Source: Ligilactobacillus sp900765635
GTDB taxonomy: Bacteria > Bacillota > Bacilli > Lactobacillales > Lactobacillaceae
Direction: 5' to 3'
Assembly (NCBI RefSeq): GCF_949152225.1
Contig: NZ_CASCJC010000001.1
Coordinates: 868,001 to 932,000 of the forward strand
Length of the DNA stretch: 64,000 nt
In this document: positions 34,044-41,989 of the stretch, piece after piece
How the letters are laid out: every line of letters begins with the position of its first letter
Position numbering within the stretch: position 1 is the first letter of the stretch
The notes under the pieces: model-generated
Told to the model about the DNA's origin: nothing
The model's database searches: none
What the model saw: only the letters and a program-made list of their open reading frames with translations
Program-made: the position numbers and the translations under genes

Positions 34044-36479
34044 ATGGAAACGACTAATATTCAAGAAATTTCACTTGAGGCGGTCATGGGTGAACGCTTT
34101 GGCCGCTATTCTAAATATATCATTCAAGAACGTGCATTACCTGATATTCGTGACGGTTTAAAACCTGTGCAACGCCGTATTTTATTTGCGATGAATGAAG
34201 ATGGTAATACTTTTGATAAGGCCTTTAGAAAATCGGCAAAATCGATTGGAAACGTGATGGGGAATTTTCATCCCCACGGTGATTTTTCAATTTATGAAGC
34301 AATGGTACGTTTGAGTCAGCATTGGAAGCTAAGAGAGCCTTTAATCGAAATGCATGGTAATAACGGCTCAATGGATGGTGATCCGCCAGCAGCAATGCGT
34401 TATACTGAAGCGCGTTTGTCAGAAATAGCTAGTGAAATGCTTAAAGATATTGATAAAAAGACGGTTGATATGGTACTGAATTTCGATGATACCGAATATG
34501 AGCCAACTGTTTTACCGGCGCGTTTTCCCAATCTATTAGTTAATGGAGCGACCGGGATTTCGGCGGGGTATGCGACGGAAATTCCGACACATAACTTACA
34601 CGAAACGATTCAAGCTACGATTCGTTTGATGCAAAATCCAAACGTCACATTAGCCGAATTAATGGAAGATATCAAGGGACCAGATTTTCCAACCGGTGGT
34701 ATCTTACAAGGTATTGATGGAATCAAGAAAGCTTATGAAACCGGACGTGGTCGTGTAATGTTACGTTCAAAAACAGCGATTGAAGATATCAAAGGAGCTA
34801 AACAACAAATTGTTATCACCGAGATTCCATACGAGGTCAATAAGGCTTTGTTGGTTAAAAAAATTGATGAGATTCGTTTGCTAAAAAAAGTCGATGGTAT
34901 CGCTGAAGTCCGTGATGAAAGTGATCGCGAAGGCTTGCGTTTAGTTGTTGAACTAAAGAAAAATGCTAATGCAGAGGGAATTTTGAATTATTTATTTAAA
35001 AATACTGATTTGCAAATTTCTTATAATTTCAACATGGTTGCAATCAATCAAAAACGACCACAACACGTAGGTTTAAAGACGATTCTAGAAGCTTATTTGG
35101 CGCATCAACGTGATGTTACAACTAAACGAACTCAATTTGACTTAAATAAAGCCAAAGAACGTGAACATATTGTTGCTGGGTTGATTAAGGCTTTATCGAT
35201 TTTAGATGATGTTATCAAGACAATTCGCGCTTCACAAAACAAAAAAGAAGCCAAGGATAATCTGATGGTGGCTTATGGGTTTACCGAAAAGCAAGCTGAA
35301 GCAATTGTTTCTTTACAACTTTATCGGTTAACTAATACCGATGTGACAGCTTTGCAAAAAGAAGCTGAGGAACTAGCGGCTAAGATCGCTACTTATGAAA
35401 AAATTTTGGCACAACCCAAAGAGCTTGATAAAGTTATCAAAAAAGAATTGTTAGCTCTAGATAAAAAATATGGCTCACCACGTTTGACTGAGATTCAAGA
35501 GCAAATCGAAGAAATTAAGATTCAAACAGAAGTAATGGTTGCGCAAGAAGATGTGATGCTATTAGTATCTAAAGGGGGCTACGTCAAACGCTCATCACTA
35601 CGTTCGTTTAATGCGTCTGATGATGCAGATAACGGTCTTAAAGATGAAGATTACCCAGTTTATCAAGCAGTCGCTAATACGTTAGATCACTTGTTGATGT
35701 TTACCGATAAAGGCAATGTTATTTATCGCCCGGTTCATGATATTACGGATGCCAAGTGGAAAGAAACCGGCGAACATCTCTCACAAACAGTCGGTTTAGA
35801 TGCTGATGAATCCGTCTTAAAAGCTTATTGTTTCAAAGATTTAAAACAAGGAAGCTTTGTTTTTGCAACTAAGGAAGGATTCATTAAGCAAACCAAGTTG
35901 GCCGATCTTAAACCAGGTCGGACCTATAAATCACGCGCTGCACAGTTCATGAAGCTAAAAACACCTAGTGATCGGGTGTTGATGATCGATTATTTACAAG
36001 AAGATCAGACTAAACAAGTCTTTTGTGCAACGTATGGTGGCTATGGCTTAAGATATGAGCTATCTGAAGTACCAGTAACTGGTGCTAAGACTGCTGGTGT
36101 CAAGAACATGGACTTACGTGATGATTATTTAAGTGCGGTGTTGTTGGTTGATGAAACTAGCGAAGTGGCTCTTGTTACTCAACGCGGTTCCTTTAAGAAG
36201 ATGAAAGTTAGCGAGGTTCCGTTGAGTAGTCGGGCACGCCGGGGTGTGCTAATCTTACGCGAATTAAAACGCAATGCTCATCGAGTGGCGTTGGCTTGTG
36301 TTGTCGCGGACTCCCAGCGCCTAGAGATTTTGACTTCGACCAATGAAAGAGTTGAGGTGTTAAGCCAAGACTATGTTTGTGTCGATCGTTATTCAAATGG
36401 GTCGTTTGTCTTAGATACACAAGCCCAAGGAGAACCGCTTTATTTACGCGTGTTACCTGCGGATGCTTTAAAAGATTAA
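34044..36479 (+). CDS. parC: DNA topoisomerase IV subunit A
   Basis: Cleavage-rejoining subunit of topoisomerase IV, 811 residues. Catalytic Tyr is Y120 in AAMRYTEARLS; the winged-helix, tower, coiled-coil and C-terminal beta-pinwheel parts are present. In the quinolone-resistance-determining region it reads HPHGDFSIYEAM: F81 sits where most ParC proteins have the Ser whose change to Phe or Tyr lowers fluoroquinolone binding; the Glu four residues on (E85) is retained. AAAGGAGG precedes the ATG at a longish 13 nt. It follows parE by 19 bases and ends in a strong terminator. Confidence 0.95.
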   Translation: METTNIQEISLEAVMGERFGRYSKYIIQERALPDIRDGLKPVQRRILFAMNEDGNTFDKAFRKSAKSIGNVMGNFHPHGDFSIYEAMVRLSQHWKLREPLIEMHGNNGSMDGDPPAAMRYTEARLSEIASEMLKDIDKKTVDMVLNFDDTEYEPTVLPARFPNLLVNGATGISAGYATEIPTHNLHETIQATIRLMQNPNVTLAELMEDIKGPDFPTGGILQGIDGIKKAYETGRGRVMLRSKTAIEDIKGAKQQIVITEIPYEVNKALLVKKIDEIRLLKKVDGIAEVRDESDREGLRLVVELKKNANAEGILNYLFKNTDLQISYNFNMVAINQKRPQHVGLKTILEAYLAHQRDVTTKRTQFDLNKAKEREHIVAGLIKALSILDDVIKTIRASQNKKEAKDNLMVAYGFTEKQAEAIVSLQLYRLTNTDVTALQKEAEELAAKIATYEKILAQPKELDKVIKKELLALDKKYGSPRLTEIQEQIEEIKIQTEVMVAQEDVMLLVSKGGYVKRSSLRSFNASDDADNGLKDEDYPVYQAVANTLDHLLMFTDKGNVIYRPVHDITDAKWKETGEHLSQTVGLDADESVLKAYCFKDLKQGSFVFATKEGFIKQTKLADLKPGRTYKSRAAQFMKLKTPSDRVLMIDYLQEDQTKQVFCATYGGYGLRYELSEVPVTGAKTAGVKNMDLRDDYLSAVLLVDETSEVALVTQRGSFKKMKVSEVPLSSRARRGVLILRELKRNAHRVALACVVADSQRLEILTSTNERVEVLSQDYVCVDRYSNGSFVLDTQAQGEPLYLRVLPADALKD

Positions 36480-36491
36480 TCGAGTAAATTT

Positions 36492-36531
36492 AATCCTCAT
36501 TACTAGAGCTGGCTAGTAATGAGGATTTTTT
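36492..36531 (+). terminator. intrinsic terminator of parE-parC
   Basis: ATCCTCATTACTAG (36493-36506) and CTAGTAATGAGGAT (36513-36526), perfect 14-bp arms with a six-base loop, then T. Confidence 0.94.
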
Positions 36532-36542
36532 AGTTGACAGTA

Positions 36543-36570
36543 TTGCTTATTTCAAAAATAATGCTATAAT
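36543..36570 (+). promoter_or_regulatory. promoter of the SdpI/SdpR-like operon
   Basis: TTGCTT (36543-36548), 16-bp spacer, TATAAT (36565-36570) with an extended TGC immediately before it. It begins right after the parC terminator. Confidence 0.7.
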
Positions 36571-36581
36571 GTTGTTAGATT

Positions 36582-36600
36582 ATTAGTTAAATGACTAAAT
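36582..36600 (+). promoter_or_regulatory. candidate operator for the ArsR-type repressor
   Basis: ATTAGT (36582-36587) and ACTAAAT (36594-36600) form a short inverted repeat just downstream of the -10, at the expected transcription start and before the ribosome site. The operon encodes its own ArsR-type regulator, so autorepression here is plausible. Confidence 0.35.
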
Positions 36601-36618
36601 ATTTTAGGAGTGATATTG

Positions 36619-37284
36619 ATGAAGTTTACGGATATTGTAAAAAAAGATTGGTATTTGTATTTGTTGATTTTAGTCGGCTACTTATTTGGTTTGAGCGTTT
36701 ATTCTAAACTTCCATCTCAAATACCTAGCCATTGGAATACTGCTGGGCAAATCGATAATTACTTTCCACGAATGGTTGGAGTTTTGTTGCTGCCGACGGT
36801 ATGTTTAGGAATGTTGATTTTGTTTGAAGTTTTACCTCTAATTGATCCTAAAAAATATAACTATGCGCTTTTTTTAAAGAGTTATCAACTTTTTAAGGTT
36901 GTCTTTATTGTTTTTATGCTAGTTCTTTATGCGGTAACGATTTTGGTAGCATTAGGCTTTGCATTAAATGTTGGCTTGATTGTAACGAGCGGGATTGGTA
37001 TTTTATTTATGATTTTAGGCAACTATTTAAGTAAGATTCAGCCTAATTATTTCATCGGCTTTAAACTACCATGGACCTTGGCGAGCGATTATGTGTGGAA
37101 AAAAACGCATCGCTTGGGAGGTTGGTTAGTGTTTTTGAATGGTTTGCTTATTTTAATCAGTGGTTTTGTGTGGCCCAATGCGTTAGGAGCTATAATCATA
37201 GTAACGGTCGTTTTATTGGTTGTAGTCCCGAGTGTTTATGCGTATCTAATCTACAAAAATCATGAAAAGGGGCATAATAAATGA
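36619..37284 (+). CDS. SdpI-family membrane protein
   Basis: 221-residue protein with about six membrane segments. It carries the DUF1648 segment (LPSQIPSHWNTAGQIDNYFP) and the SdpI segment (GNYLSKIQPNYFIGFKLPWT, then VWKKTHRLGGW) seen in Bacillus SdpI, which gives immunity to the SdpC toxin and signals its presence by holding the repressor SdpR at the membrane. I start at the ATG at 36619 with AGGAG 8 nt upstream; an earlier GTG lies in that site. Its last bases overlap the repressor gene (ATGA). No sdpC-like toxin gene is visible nearby, so the role is immunity, sensing or something else. Confidence 0.85.
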   Translation: MKFTDIVKKDWYLYLLILVGYLFGLSVYSKLPSQIPSHWNTAGQIDNYFPRMVGVLLLPTVCLGMLILFEVLPLIDPKKYNYALFLKSYQLFKVVFIVFMLVLYAVTILVALGFALNVGLIVTSGIGILFMILGNYLSKIQPNYFIGFKLPWTLASDYVWKKTHRLGGWLVFLNGLLILISGFVWPNALGAIIIVTVVLLVVVPSVYAYLIYKNHEKGHNK

Positions 37285-37544
37285 GCTTAAATCTAGCCTT
37301 TAAAGCCTTAGCTGATCCGACTAGGCGTAAAATAATTACGTTGTTAAAAGAACAAGATTTAAGCGCAGGAGAGATTGCGCAAAATTTTGATATCTCTAAA
37401 CCTAGTATTTCTCAGCACTTGAGTATCTTAAAACAAGCCGATTTAATCAGTGCTCAACGTGCGGGCCAAAAGATTATTTATTCGCTAAATACGACGGTTT
37501 TGCAAGAAATCACGAAATGGGTTTTTGATATATTTGAAAATTAG
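37281..37544 (+). CDS. ArsR/SdpR-type winged-helix repressor
   Basis: 87-residue DNA-binding protein: ADPTRRKIITLLKEQDLSAGEIAQNF and SKPSISQHLSILKQADLIS are the helix-turn-helix of the ArsR family, with a short C-terminal dimer helix. There are no Cys residues, so no metal site of the ArsR/SmtB kind; this agrees with the SdpR subgroup. Its ATG overlaps the SdpI-like stop by four bases, with AAAGGGG upstream. It probably represses its own operon. A terminator follows. Confidence 0.88.
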   Translation: MSLNLAFKALADPTRRKIITLLKEQDLSAGEIAQNFDISKPSISQHLSILKQADLISAQRAGQKIIYSLNTTVLQEITKWVFDIFEN

Positions 37545-37549
37545 TAGTA

Positions 37550-37583
37550 GACCTTCTTGTCAGTGGATAAGAAGGTCATTTTT
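37550..37583 (+). terminator. intrinsic terminator of the SdpI/SdpR-like operon
   Basis: GACCTTCTTGTC (37550-37561) and GATAAGAAGGTC (37566-37577) with a four-base loop and one mismatch, then T. Confidence 0.85.
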
Positions 37584-37607
37584 ATAATCAAATCATTTGA
37601 AATTATA

Positions 37608-37616
37608 TGCTATAAT
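37608..37616 (+). promoter_or_regulatory. extended -10 promoter of the YdcF-like gene
   Basis: TGC followed by the consensus TATAAT (37611-37616), 35 bases before the start; no clear -35. Confidence 0.6.
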
Positions 37617-37650
37617 TCTGAAAGGGATATCATCTAAAGGAGCAACGAGT

Positions 37651-38805
37651 ATGAATGAATTACAACGAGTCGCGACGAGCTTAAATCTTTTAGGGAAATA
37701 TTTAGGAATTCGTGATGTTGCAGATTTAACAACTATAAAGGTTGATGTATTAGTTCTTTATGGGGGCAGTATCTTACAGGGTGCCGATGAATTTGCCAAG
37801 GCTTATCAAAAAGGTGTTGCTAAATATTATGTTCTTTCCGGCGGACATGGCCACACTACTAAATATTTGCGTGCTAGCTTAGAAAAAAGAGGTTATCAAG
37901 GTTTAGAACATTTATCTGAAGCCCAGATGTTGGCCTTGTATTTACAAAAAGAATATGATATTACAATTACCTTATTAGAAAATACTTCGACTAATTGTGG
38001 TAATAATGTTACATGCGTCTTAGAATTGTTAGAGCAACACCAAATTAATTTTGAAAGCCTAGCACTTATCCAAGATGCAACATTGCAAAAACGAATGGCC
38101 GCGTGTTTTGCTAAATATTTGCCAAATAAAAAAATCATTAATTATGCTGCGTATCAAACTGAGGTTGGTGTGAAAAACGCCGATTTAATATGTATAAATC
38201 AGCCCAATGGAATGTGGACTTTAGAGCATTATAGTAAATTATTATTAGGTGAAATCGTGCGTCTACACGATACTAAAGAAGGGTATGGACCAAATGGGAA
38301 AAATTTCATTGCACATGTTGCTGTACCCCAAGATGTTTTGTTGGCATATCGTTTTTTAAGCCAATATCTAGGTTATACAACGCGTCAAGCTAACCAAGCC
38401 TATCAAACGACAAACTTAGGTTATATTCATAAACAAATAATCAAAGAATATTTTTCTATGTGGGTCAAACGTGATTTTAAGCGTTTACCAGAGCTTTTTT
38501 CAAAAGATTGTCGTTATGAAGAATGCTATGGTCCTATCTATGAAAATTTGCATCAGATAAAAGCGTGGGTTACAGATACTCTTTTGCGTCAGAAAGTTTT
38601 GAGTTGGCAGATTAAGGCTTTTTATCATAGTAAGAGTAATCAAGTTTTTGTGGAATGGAACTTTAGTGCTCAAGAAGCAGGGAAAATTGCAAGCTTTGAT
38701 GGTCTTTCTTTGATTGAGTTTGATGATAGACAACAAATTAGTCTAGTCAAAGAGTTTGAGGCTAAATTAGTAAGAACGTATCCATATCGTAAAAAATCAT
38801 GCTAA
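37651..38805 (+). CDS. YdcF/ElyC (DUF218) domain fused to an NTF2-like domain
   Basis: 384 residues. Residues about 25-200 match the DUF218/YdcF fold (VDVLVLYGGSILQGADEFAKAY, YYVLSGGHGH, LENTSTNCGNNV), a family with a Rossmann-like core and unclear function. From about 258 the sequence changes to an NTF2/SnoaL-like domain (YFSMWVKRDFKRLPELFSKDCRYEECYG, WNFSAQEAGK, GLSLIEFDD). There is no signal peptide, so it is likely cytoplasmic. I start at 37651 because AAAGGAG is 8 nt upstream. It has its own promoter. The catalytic role of either half is unknown. Confidence 0.75.
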   Translation: MNELQRVATSLNLLGKYLGIRDVADLTTIKVDVLVLYGGSILQGADEFAKAYQKGVAKYYVLSGGHGHTTKYLRASLEKRGYQGLEHLSEAQMLALYLQKEYDITITLLENTSTNCGNNVTCVLELLEQHQINFESLALIQDATLQKRMAACFAKYLPNKKIINYAAYQTEVGVKNADLICINQPNGMWTLEHYSKLLLGEIVRLHDTKEGYGPNGKNFIAHVAVPQDVLLAYRFLSQYLGYTTRQANQAYQTTNLGYIHKQIIKEYFSMWVKRDFKRLPELFSKDCRYEECYGPIYENLHQIKAWVTDTLLRQKVLSWQIKAFYHSKSNQVFVEWNFSAQEAGKIASFDGLSLIEFDDRQQISLVKEFEAKLVRTYPYRKKSC

Positions 38806-38841
38806 AATGAAGATATCTTAAATAAATATGAGGTAATAATT

Positions 38842-39921
38842 GTGAAGAAAACGCAGTATATTAAACTTTTTTCCCATAATGATTTAGATGGGTTTGGAGC
38901 ACCAGTTTTATTGGAAACAGTTAAAGAACAAATGTTTGCCAATGTTAAATTTGATTTAACAACTTGTTCAGCAGGCAATCTAGATCGGGAATTATCTTAT
39001 TGGTTCAAAAGCTCGGAAATGAAACAATTTACAGACGTCTATATTATGGATATGACACCGGATAGTGAATATTCGTTTGAAATGCTTGAAAACCATTTTG
39101 CTAATCACTGGTTGATTTTTGATCATCATGAAAGTGAAGAAGAGTTACGTCAAAAATATCGTTTAAATTGTTTGTTGCCGACTAATCAGGCTCAAACGCC
39201 AAGTGCCACAAGCTTGGTATGGGATTGGTTACAAAAGCAAGTAGAATTTGCTAATATTACGGCTAAACGCCAAGCTCAACTTGCACAATTGGTTGAATTA
39301 ATCCGAGCTTATGATACATGGGATTGGCAAAACGATCCGTTAATGGCACCAGAAACAAAGATCGCTGCAGATGAATTAAACCAGCTTTTTTGGTTTTATC
39401 CTCTCCAAAAGTCTCAAGCTTTTGTGAGCGATGTTTTTGCGAAAGGCTGGGAAGCTTATCGTGATCAAAATGAGTTATTAATCGAAACTTTAAATGAACG
39501 CAGAAAACGCTATTTGGAACGTCATTTACGTTCGGTGGTTGAATTTGAATTAGCAAATGACAAGTTTGGCATCGTTTATGCGAGCGATTATAAATCTGAA
39601 ATTGCGCATGAATTATTGCATAGAAGACAGTTAGATGCGGTCTTGGTAATTGACAATCATAGCGTCTCTTTACGTAGCAACGGGCGTATTGATGTTGCCA
39701 AATTCGCAAGTGAATACTTCAATGGTGGAGGACACAATGAATCGGCAGGGGGAACGTTGAGTATAAATCCCGTTGAAGTTGGTGAACAAGCAGTTGCCGA
39801 TGAGCTTATTCAATTAGCCAAGGTTAAGCAAAAACAAATCGGAGAAGAGCAAAATACGTTAGCAGACCAATTAGATCCAGAGATTGCTGCTAAGATGGCG
39901 GCGTTATTTGGTAAAGATTAG
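38842..39921 (+). CDS. DHH-family phosphoesterase (NrnB-like)
   Basis: 359 residues with the DHH metal motifs FSHNDLDGFGAP, YIMDMTPD, FDHHES and a C-terminal DHHA1 domain ending in FNGGGHNESAGG. The pattern is closest to the oligoribonuclease/cyclic-nucleotide phosphodiesterase NrnB of Bacillus, which degrades short RNA pieces with Mn2+. A GTG start is preceded by GAGGT. It is cytoplasmic with no membrane segment. It is followed 12 bases later by the broken C39 gene. Confidence 0.85.
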   Translation: MKKTQYIKLFSHNDLDGFGAPVLLETVKEQMFANVKFDLTTCSAGNLDRELSYWFKSSEMKQFTDVYIMDMTPDSEYSFEMLENHFANHWLIFDHHESEEELRQKYRLNCLLPTNQAQTPSATSLVWDWLQKQVEFANITAKRQAQLAQLVELIRAYDTWDWQNDPLMAPETKIAADELNQLFWFYPLQKSQAFVSDVFAKGWEAYRDQNELLIETLNERRKRYLERHLRSVVEFELANDKFGIVYASDYKSEIAHELLHRRQLDAVLVIDNHSVSLRSNGRIDVAKFASEYFNGGGHNESAGGTLSINPVEVGEQAVADELIQLAKVKQKQIGEEQNTLADQLDPEIAAKMAALFGKD

Positions 39922-39933
39922 TAGAAAAATACT

Positions 39934-41146
39934 ATGAAAAAGAATTTTATAAAAAGAAGTATTTTAATAATTATTGGGATTTTGTGTCTGAGCGGTGGTG
40001 GAATTTGGTTAGTAAAACAACATCAAATTAGGACTCAACATGAAATTCAAAAGAGGGCGGAGCAAGAAAAAATAACTCAAGTTAAGCAAACAACGCAAAG
40101 TTTGCTACAAACTAAAGATATTTCCAAAAAATATTGGGGTTAAAAAAATTAATTCAACAAGAGCCCAAACAAAGCTCTCAACATGTAAAGCAGATTTATC
40201 AAATTGCCATTAAAAAACAGGTCAGATTAGAAATTAAAATACTTTGACAACCTTAACTATAAAAGATTTAGCGAGTGCTACACAAGAACAAATTCAAGCT
40301 AAAAGTGAAAGGCTCAAGGCCTTTTTAACGAAATTGATGCAACAAAAACTAGTTTATTCAAGTAAACAATATGACATATTAACATCAACAATTAATACAT
40401 TATTGCATTGTACCAATATGATGCACAAATCAAAGCTTTAGAAGAAAAATTAAAACAACAAGCACAACAAGCAAATGTAAGGCAAAAGTCTCAAATTAAT
40501 CAAACTACACAAACCAATTTAAATTCAACGGTATTACAACAGCAAACAACACAACAAGCAAAAGATAACAACGGTAATAATGACAATAATAATGAGACTG
40601 TCTTATTGAATGTTCCTTATATTAATATATTGATCAATATCAAGTTGGTGAAATGGCCTGTAAGGCAAGTTCATTGCTTGAAGCACTGCATTTTAAAGGA
40701 TATGCGACTAATTATATTATAGTTTAGCAAGTTTTATTTAAACAATGCCTATTTCAGCTAGTGGAAATCCTAATGAAGGCTTTGGTGGTAGTTATCAAAC
40801 AGTTGTAGCAAACGTTTTTCAATCGATTTATCCAGCACCATTAGCCACCTGGGGCCAAAGATTTGGTAATGTCCGCAATATTTCAGGTGCAAGCTTGGAA
40901 GATTTAAAACAACAATTGCGTGCTGGAAATCCAGTTGTTGTTTATGTAACGCTGCATTTTGCAGCACCTAAATATCATCAATATTTTTGGGGAACTGGCA
41001 TCGATAATAGCCACGTAATGACTTTAGATGGCTTTAAACCTGGCTATTATCATGTAGTCGATCCAGCTGCCGACAGCTATTGGGTTTTAGAAAATTCATT
41101 GGCATATTCGTATAATTTAACACGTTATGCTGTGGTTATTGCTTAA
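39934..41146 (+). pseudogene. degraded C39-type (peptidase_C39_2) cell-surface protein gene
   Basis: One gene broken into at least five frames. The first piece is an N-terminal membrane anchor (FIKRSILIIIGILCLSGGGIW) followed by a Gln/Lys-rich coiled coil, and the last is a C39_2-like domain (MPISASGNPNEGFGGSY, then HVMTLDGFKPGYYHVVDPA). Translating across frames restores continuity: LKKLIQQEPKQSSQ after about 40140, LTTLTIKDLASATQ after about 40244, YQYDAQIKALEEKL after about 40405, and DQYQVGEMACKASSLLEALH (catalytic Cys region) after about 40630. Frameshifts are at roughly 40137, 40240, 40405, 40630 and 40715, and a TAA at 40739-40741 replaces a sense codon (expected Lys AAA). The protein can no longer be made. 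The intact relatives are secreted cysteine peptidase-like proteins of lactobacilli. Confidence 0.88.
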
Positions 41147-41202
41147 TCAATAACTTATTGATTAAAATTTACACTGAGTTTTAAATTCAGATTTTTTCGG
41201 TT

Positions 41203-41239
41203 AAAAAAGCATGTTTTTCATAGATTAACATGCTTTTTT
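41203..41239. terminator. terminator after the C39 pseudogene
   Basis: AAAAAAGCATG (41203-41213) and CATGCTTTTTT (41229-41239) pair around a 15-base loop; A and T runs permit action in both directions. Confidence 0.75.
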
Positions 41240-41252
41240 GTTTAGTATCTAA

Positions 41253-41338
41253 TAGGGCGGTTTTCTAAATTTTATCTTTTATCTAGTTTACATAATATAC
41301 ATTATCGAAAGTGGGGTTTTTAAATAAAAACCGCCCTA
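41253..41338. repeat. 86-bp element with 12-bp terminal inverted repeats
   Basis: TAGGGCGGTTTT (41253-41264) is exactly inverted at 41327-41338. The 62 bases between are AT-rich with no open frame. The GC-rich ends in an AT-rich gap look like the ends of an insertion-sequence derivative or MITE. AGTAT occurs near both flanks (41244-41248 and 41339-41343) but not flush on the left, so a target duplication is unproven. Confidence 0.5.
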
Positions 41339-41353
41339 AGTATTAATACAAAT

Positions 41354-41379
41354 AAAAAACTCGCCCTTAAGCGAGTTTT
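41354..41379 (-). terminator. intrinsic terminator of the second signal peptidase gene
   Basis: On the minus strand AAAACTCGC and GCGAGTTTTTT (positions 41379 to 41354) close on a six-base loop, directly after the stop codon. Confidence 0.88.
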
Positions 41380-41381
41380 GA

Positions 41382-41963
41382 TTAATTTGCATCATATGAA
41401 TTAATAATTTGGCGTTTGCTATTCCAGAAAAATACTTTAACAACACCTAATATTTTCTTTTTGGGGACAAAACCATAATAACGACTATCATTTGAGTTAG
41501 CACGGTTATCACCCAAAACCAAATATTCATCTTTAGGAACAGTAAATTTATGTCCACTTCCTAACGTGAATTGGCTAGTTGCTGGTAATTCTAATGTCAA
41601 TGTCCCTTTTTGTTGTTGTTCTTTAGAAATATAACTTTGTGAACTGAATTTACCATTGATATAAAGATCTCCATTATCTTTATATTCTACTGTATCACCA
41701 GGCATTGCAATTACACGTTTTACATATTTAGCATCTTTTTTTGCACTAGGATCAACACCATCGGCATCAAAAACGATAACTGAATCATGCTTGATTTTAC
41801 TTTGTTTAAACAGCATAACCCATTCGTTATTTTGCAAGTTTGGATACATTGACAAACCATCAACACGTACCAATTGGAAAAGATATGTTTTAATTACTAA
41901 CGATAAAGCAATGGCTATAGCGATTGGTATAAGCCATCCTAAAATAAATTTAAATGTTTTCAT
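41382..41963 (-). CDS. lepB: signal peptidase I, second copy
   Basis: 193 residues: one N-terminal membrane segment (about 7-27), catalytic S38 in VDGLSMYPNL and K82 in KYVKRVIAMPGD, and box E YLVLGDNRANSNDSR. It shares only the family core with the copy at 16907-17443, and has a longer loop between box D and box E (about 103-140) that could change substrate choice. AAAGGGAG is a rather long 12 nt before the ATG. It is the last gene of a minus-strand run and is followed by a terminator. Confidence 0.93.
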   Translation of the reverse strand: MKTFKFILGWLIPIAIAIALSLVIKTYLFQLVRVDGLSMYPNLQNNEWVMLFKQSKIKHDSVIVFDADGVDPSAKKDAKYVKRVIAMPGDTVEYKDNGDLYINGKFSSQSYISKEQQQKGTLTLELPATSQFTLGSGHKFTVPKDEYLVLGDNRANSNDSRYYGFVPKKKILGVVKVFFWNSKRQIINSYDAN

Positions 41964-41989
41964 ATAAGGTAAGGACTCCCTTTTGCAAA

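Noticed and set aside
36534..36570. TTGACA at 36534 as the -35 of the SdpI-like operon
   Set aside because: It is 25 bases from TATAAT. TTGCTT at 36543 with a 16-bp spacer and extended -10 is preferred.
40408..40722. Separate small proteins within the C39 region
   Set aside because: Each frame continues the same protein in another phase, so they are fragments of one broken gene rather than independent genes.
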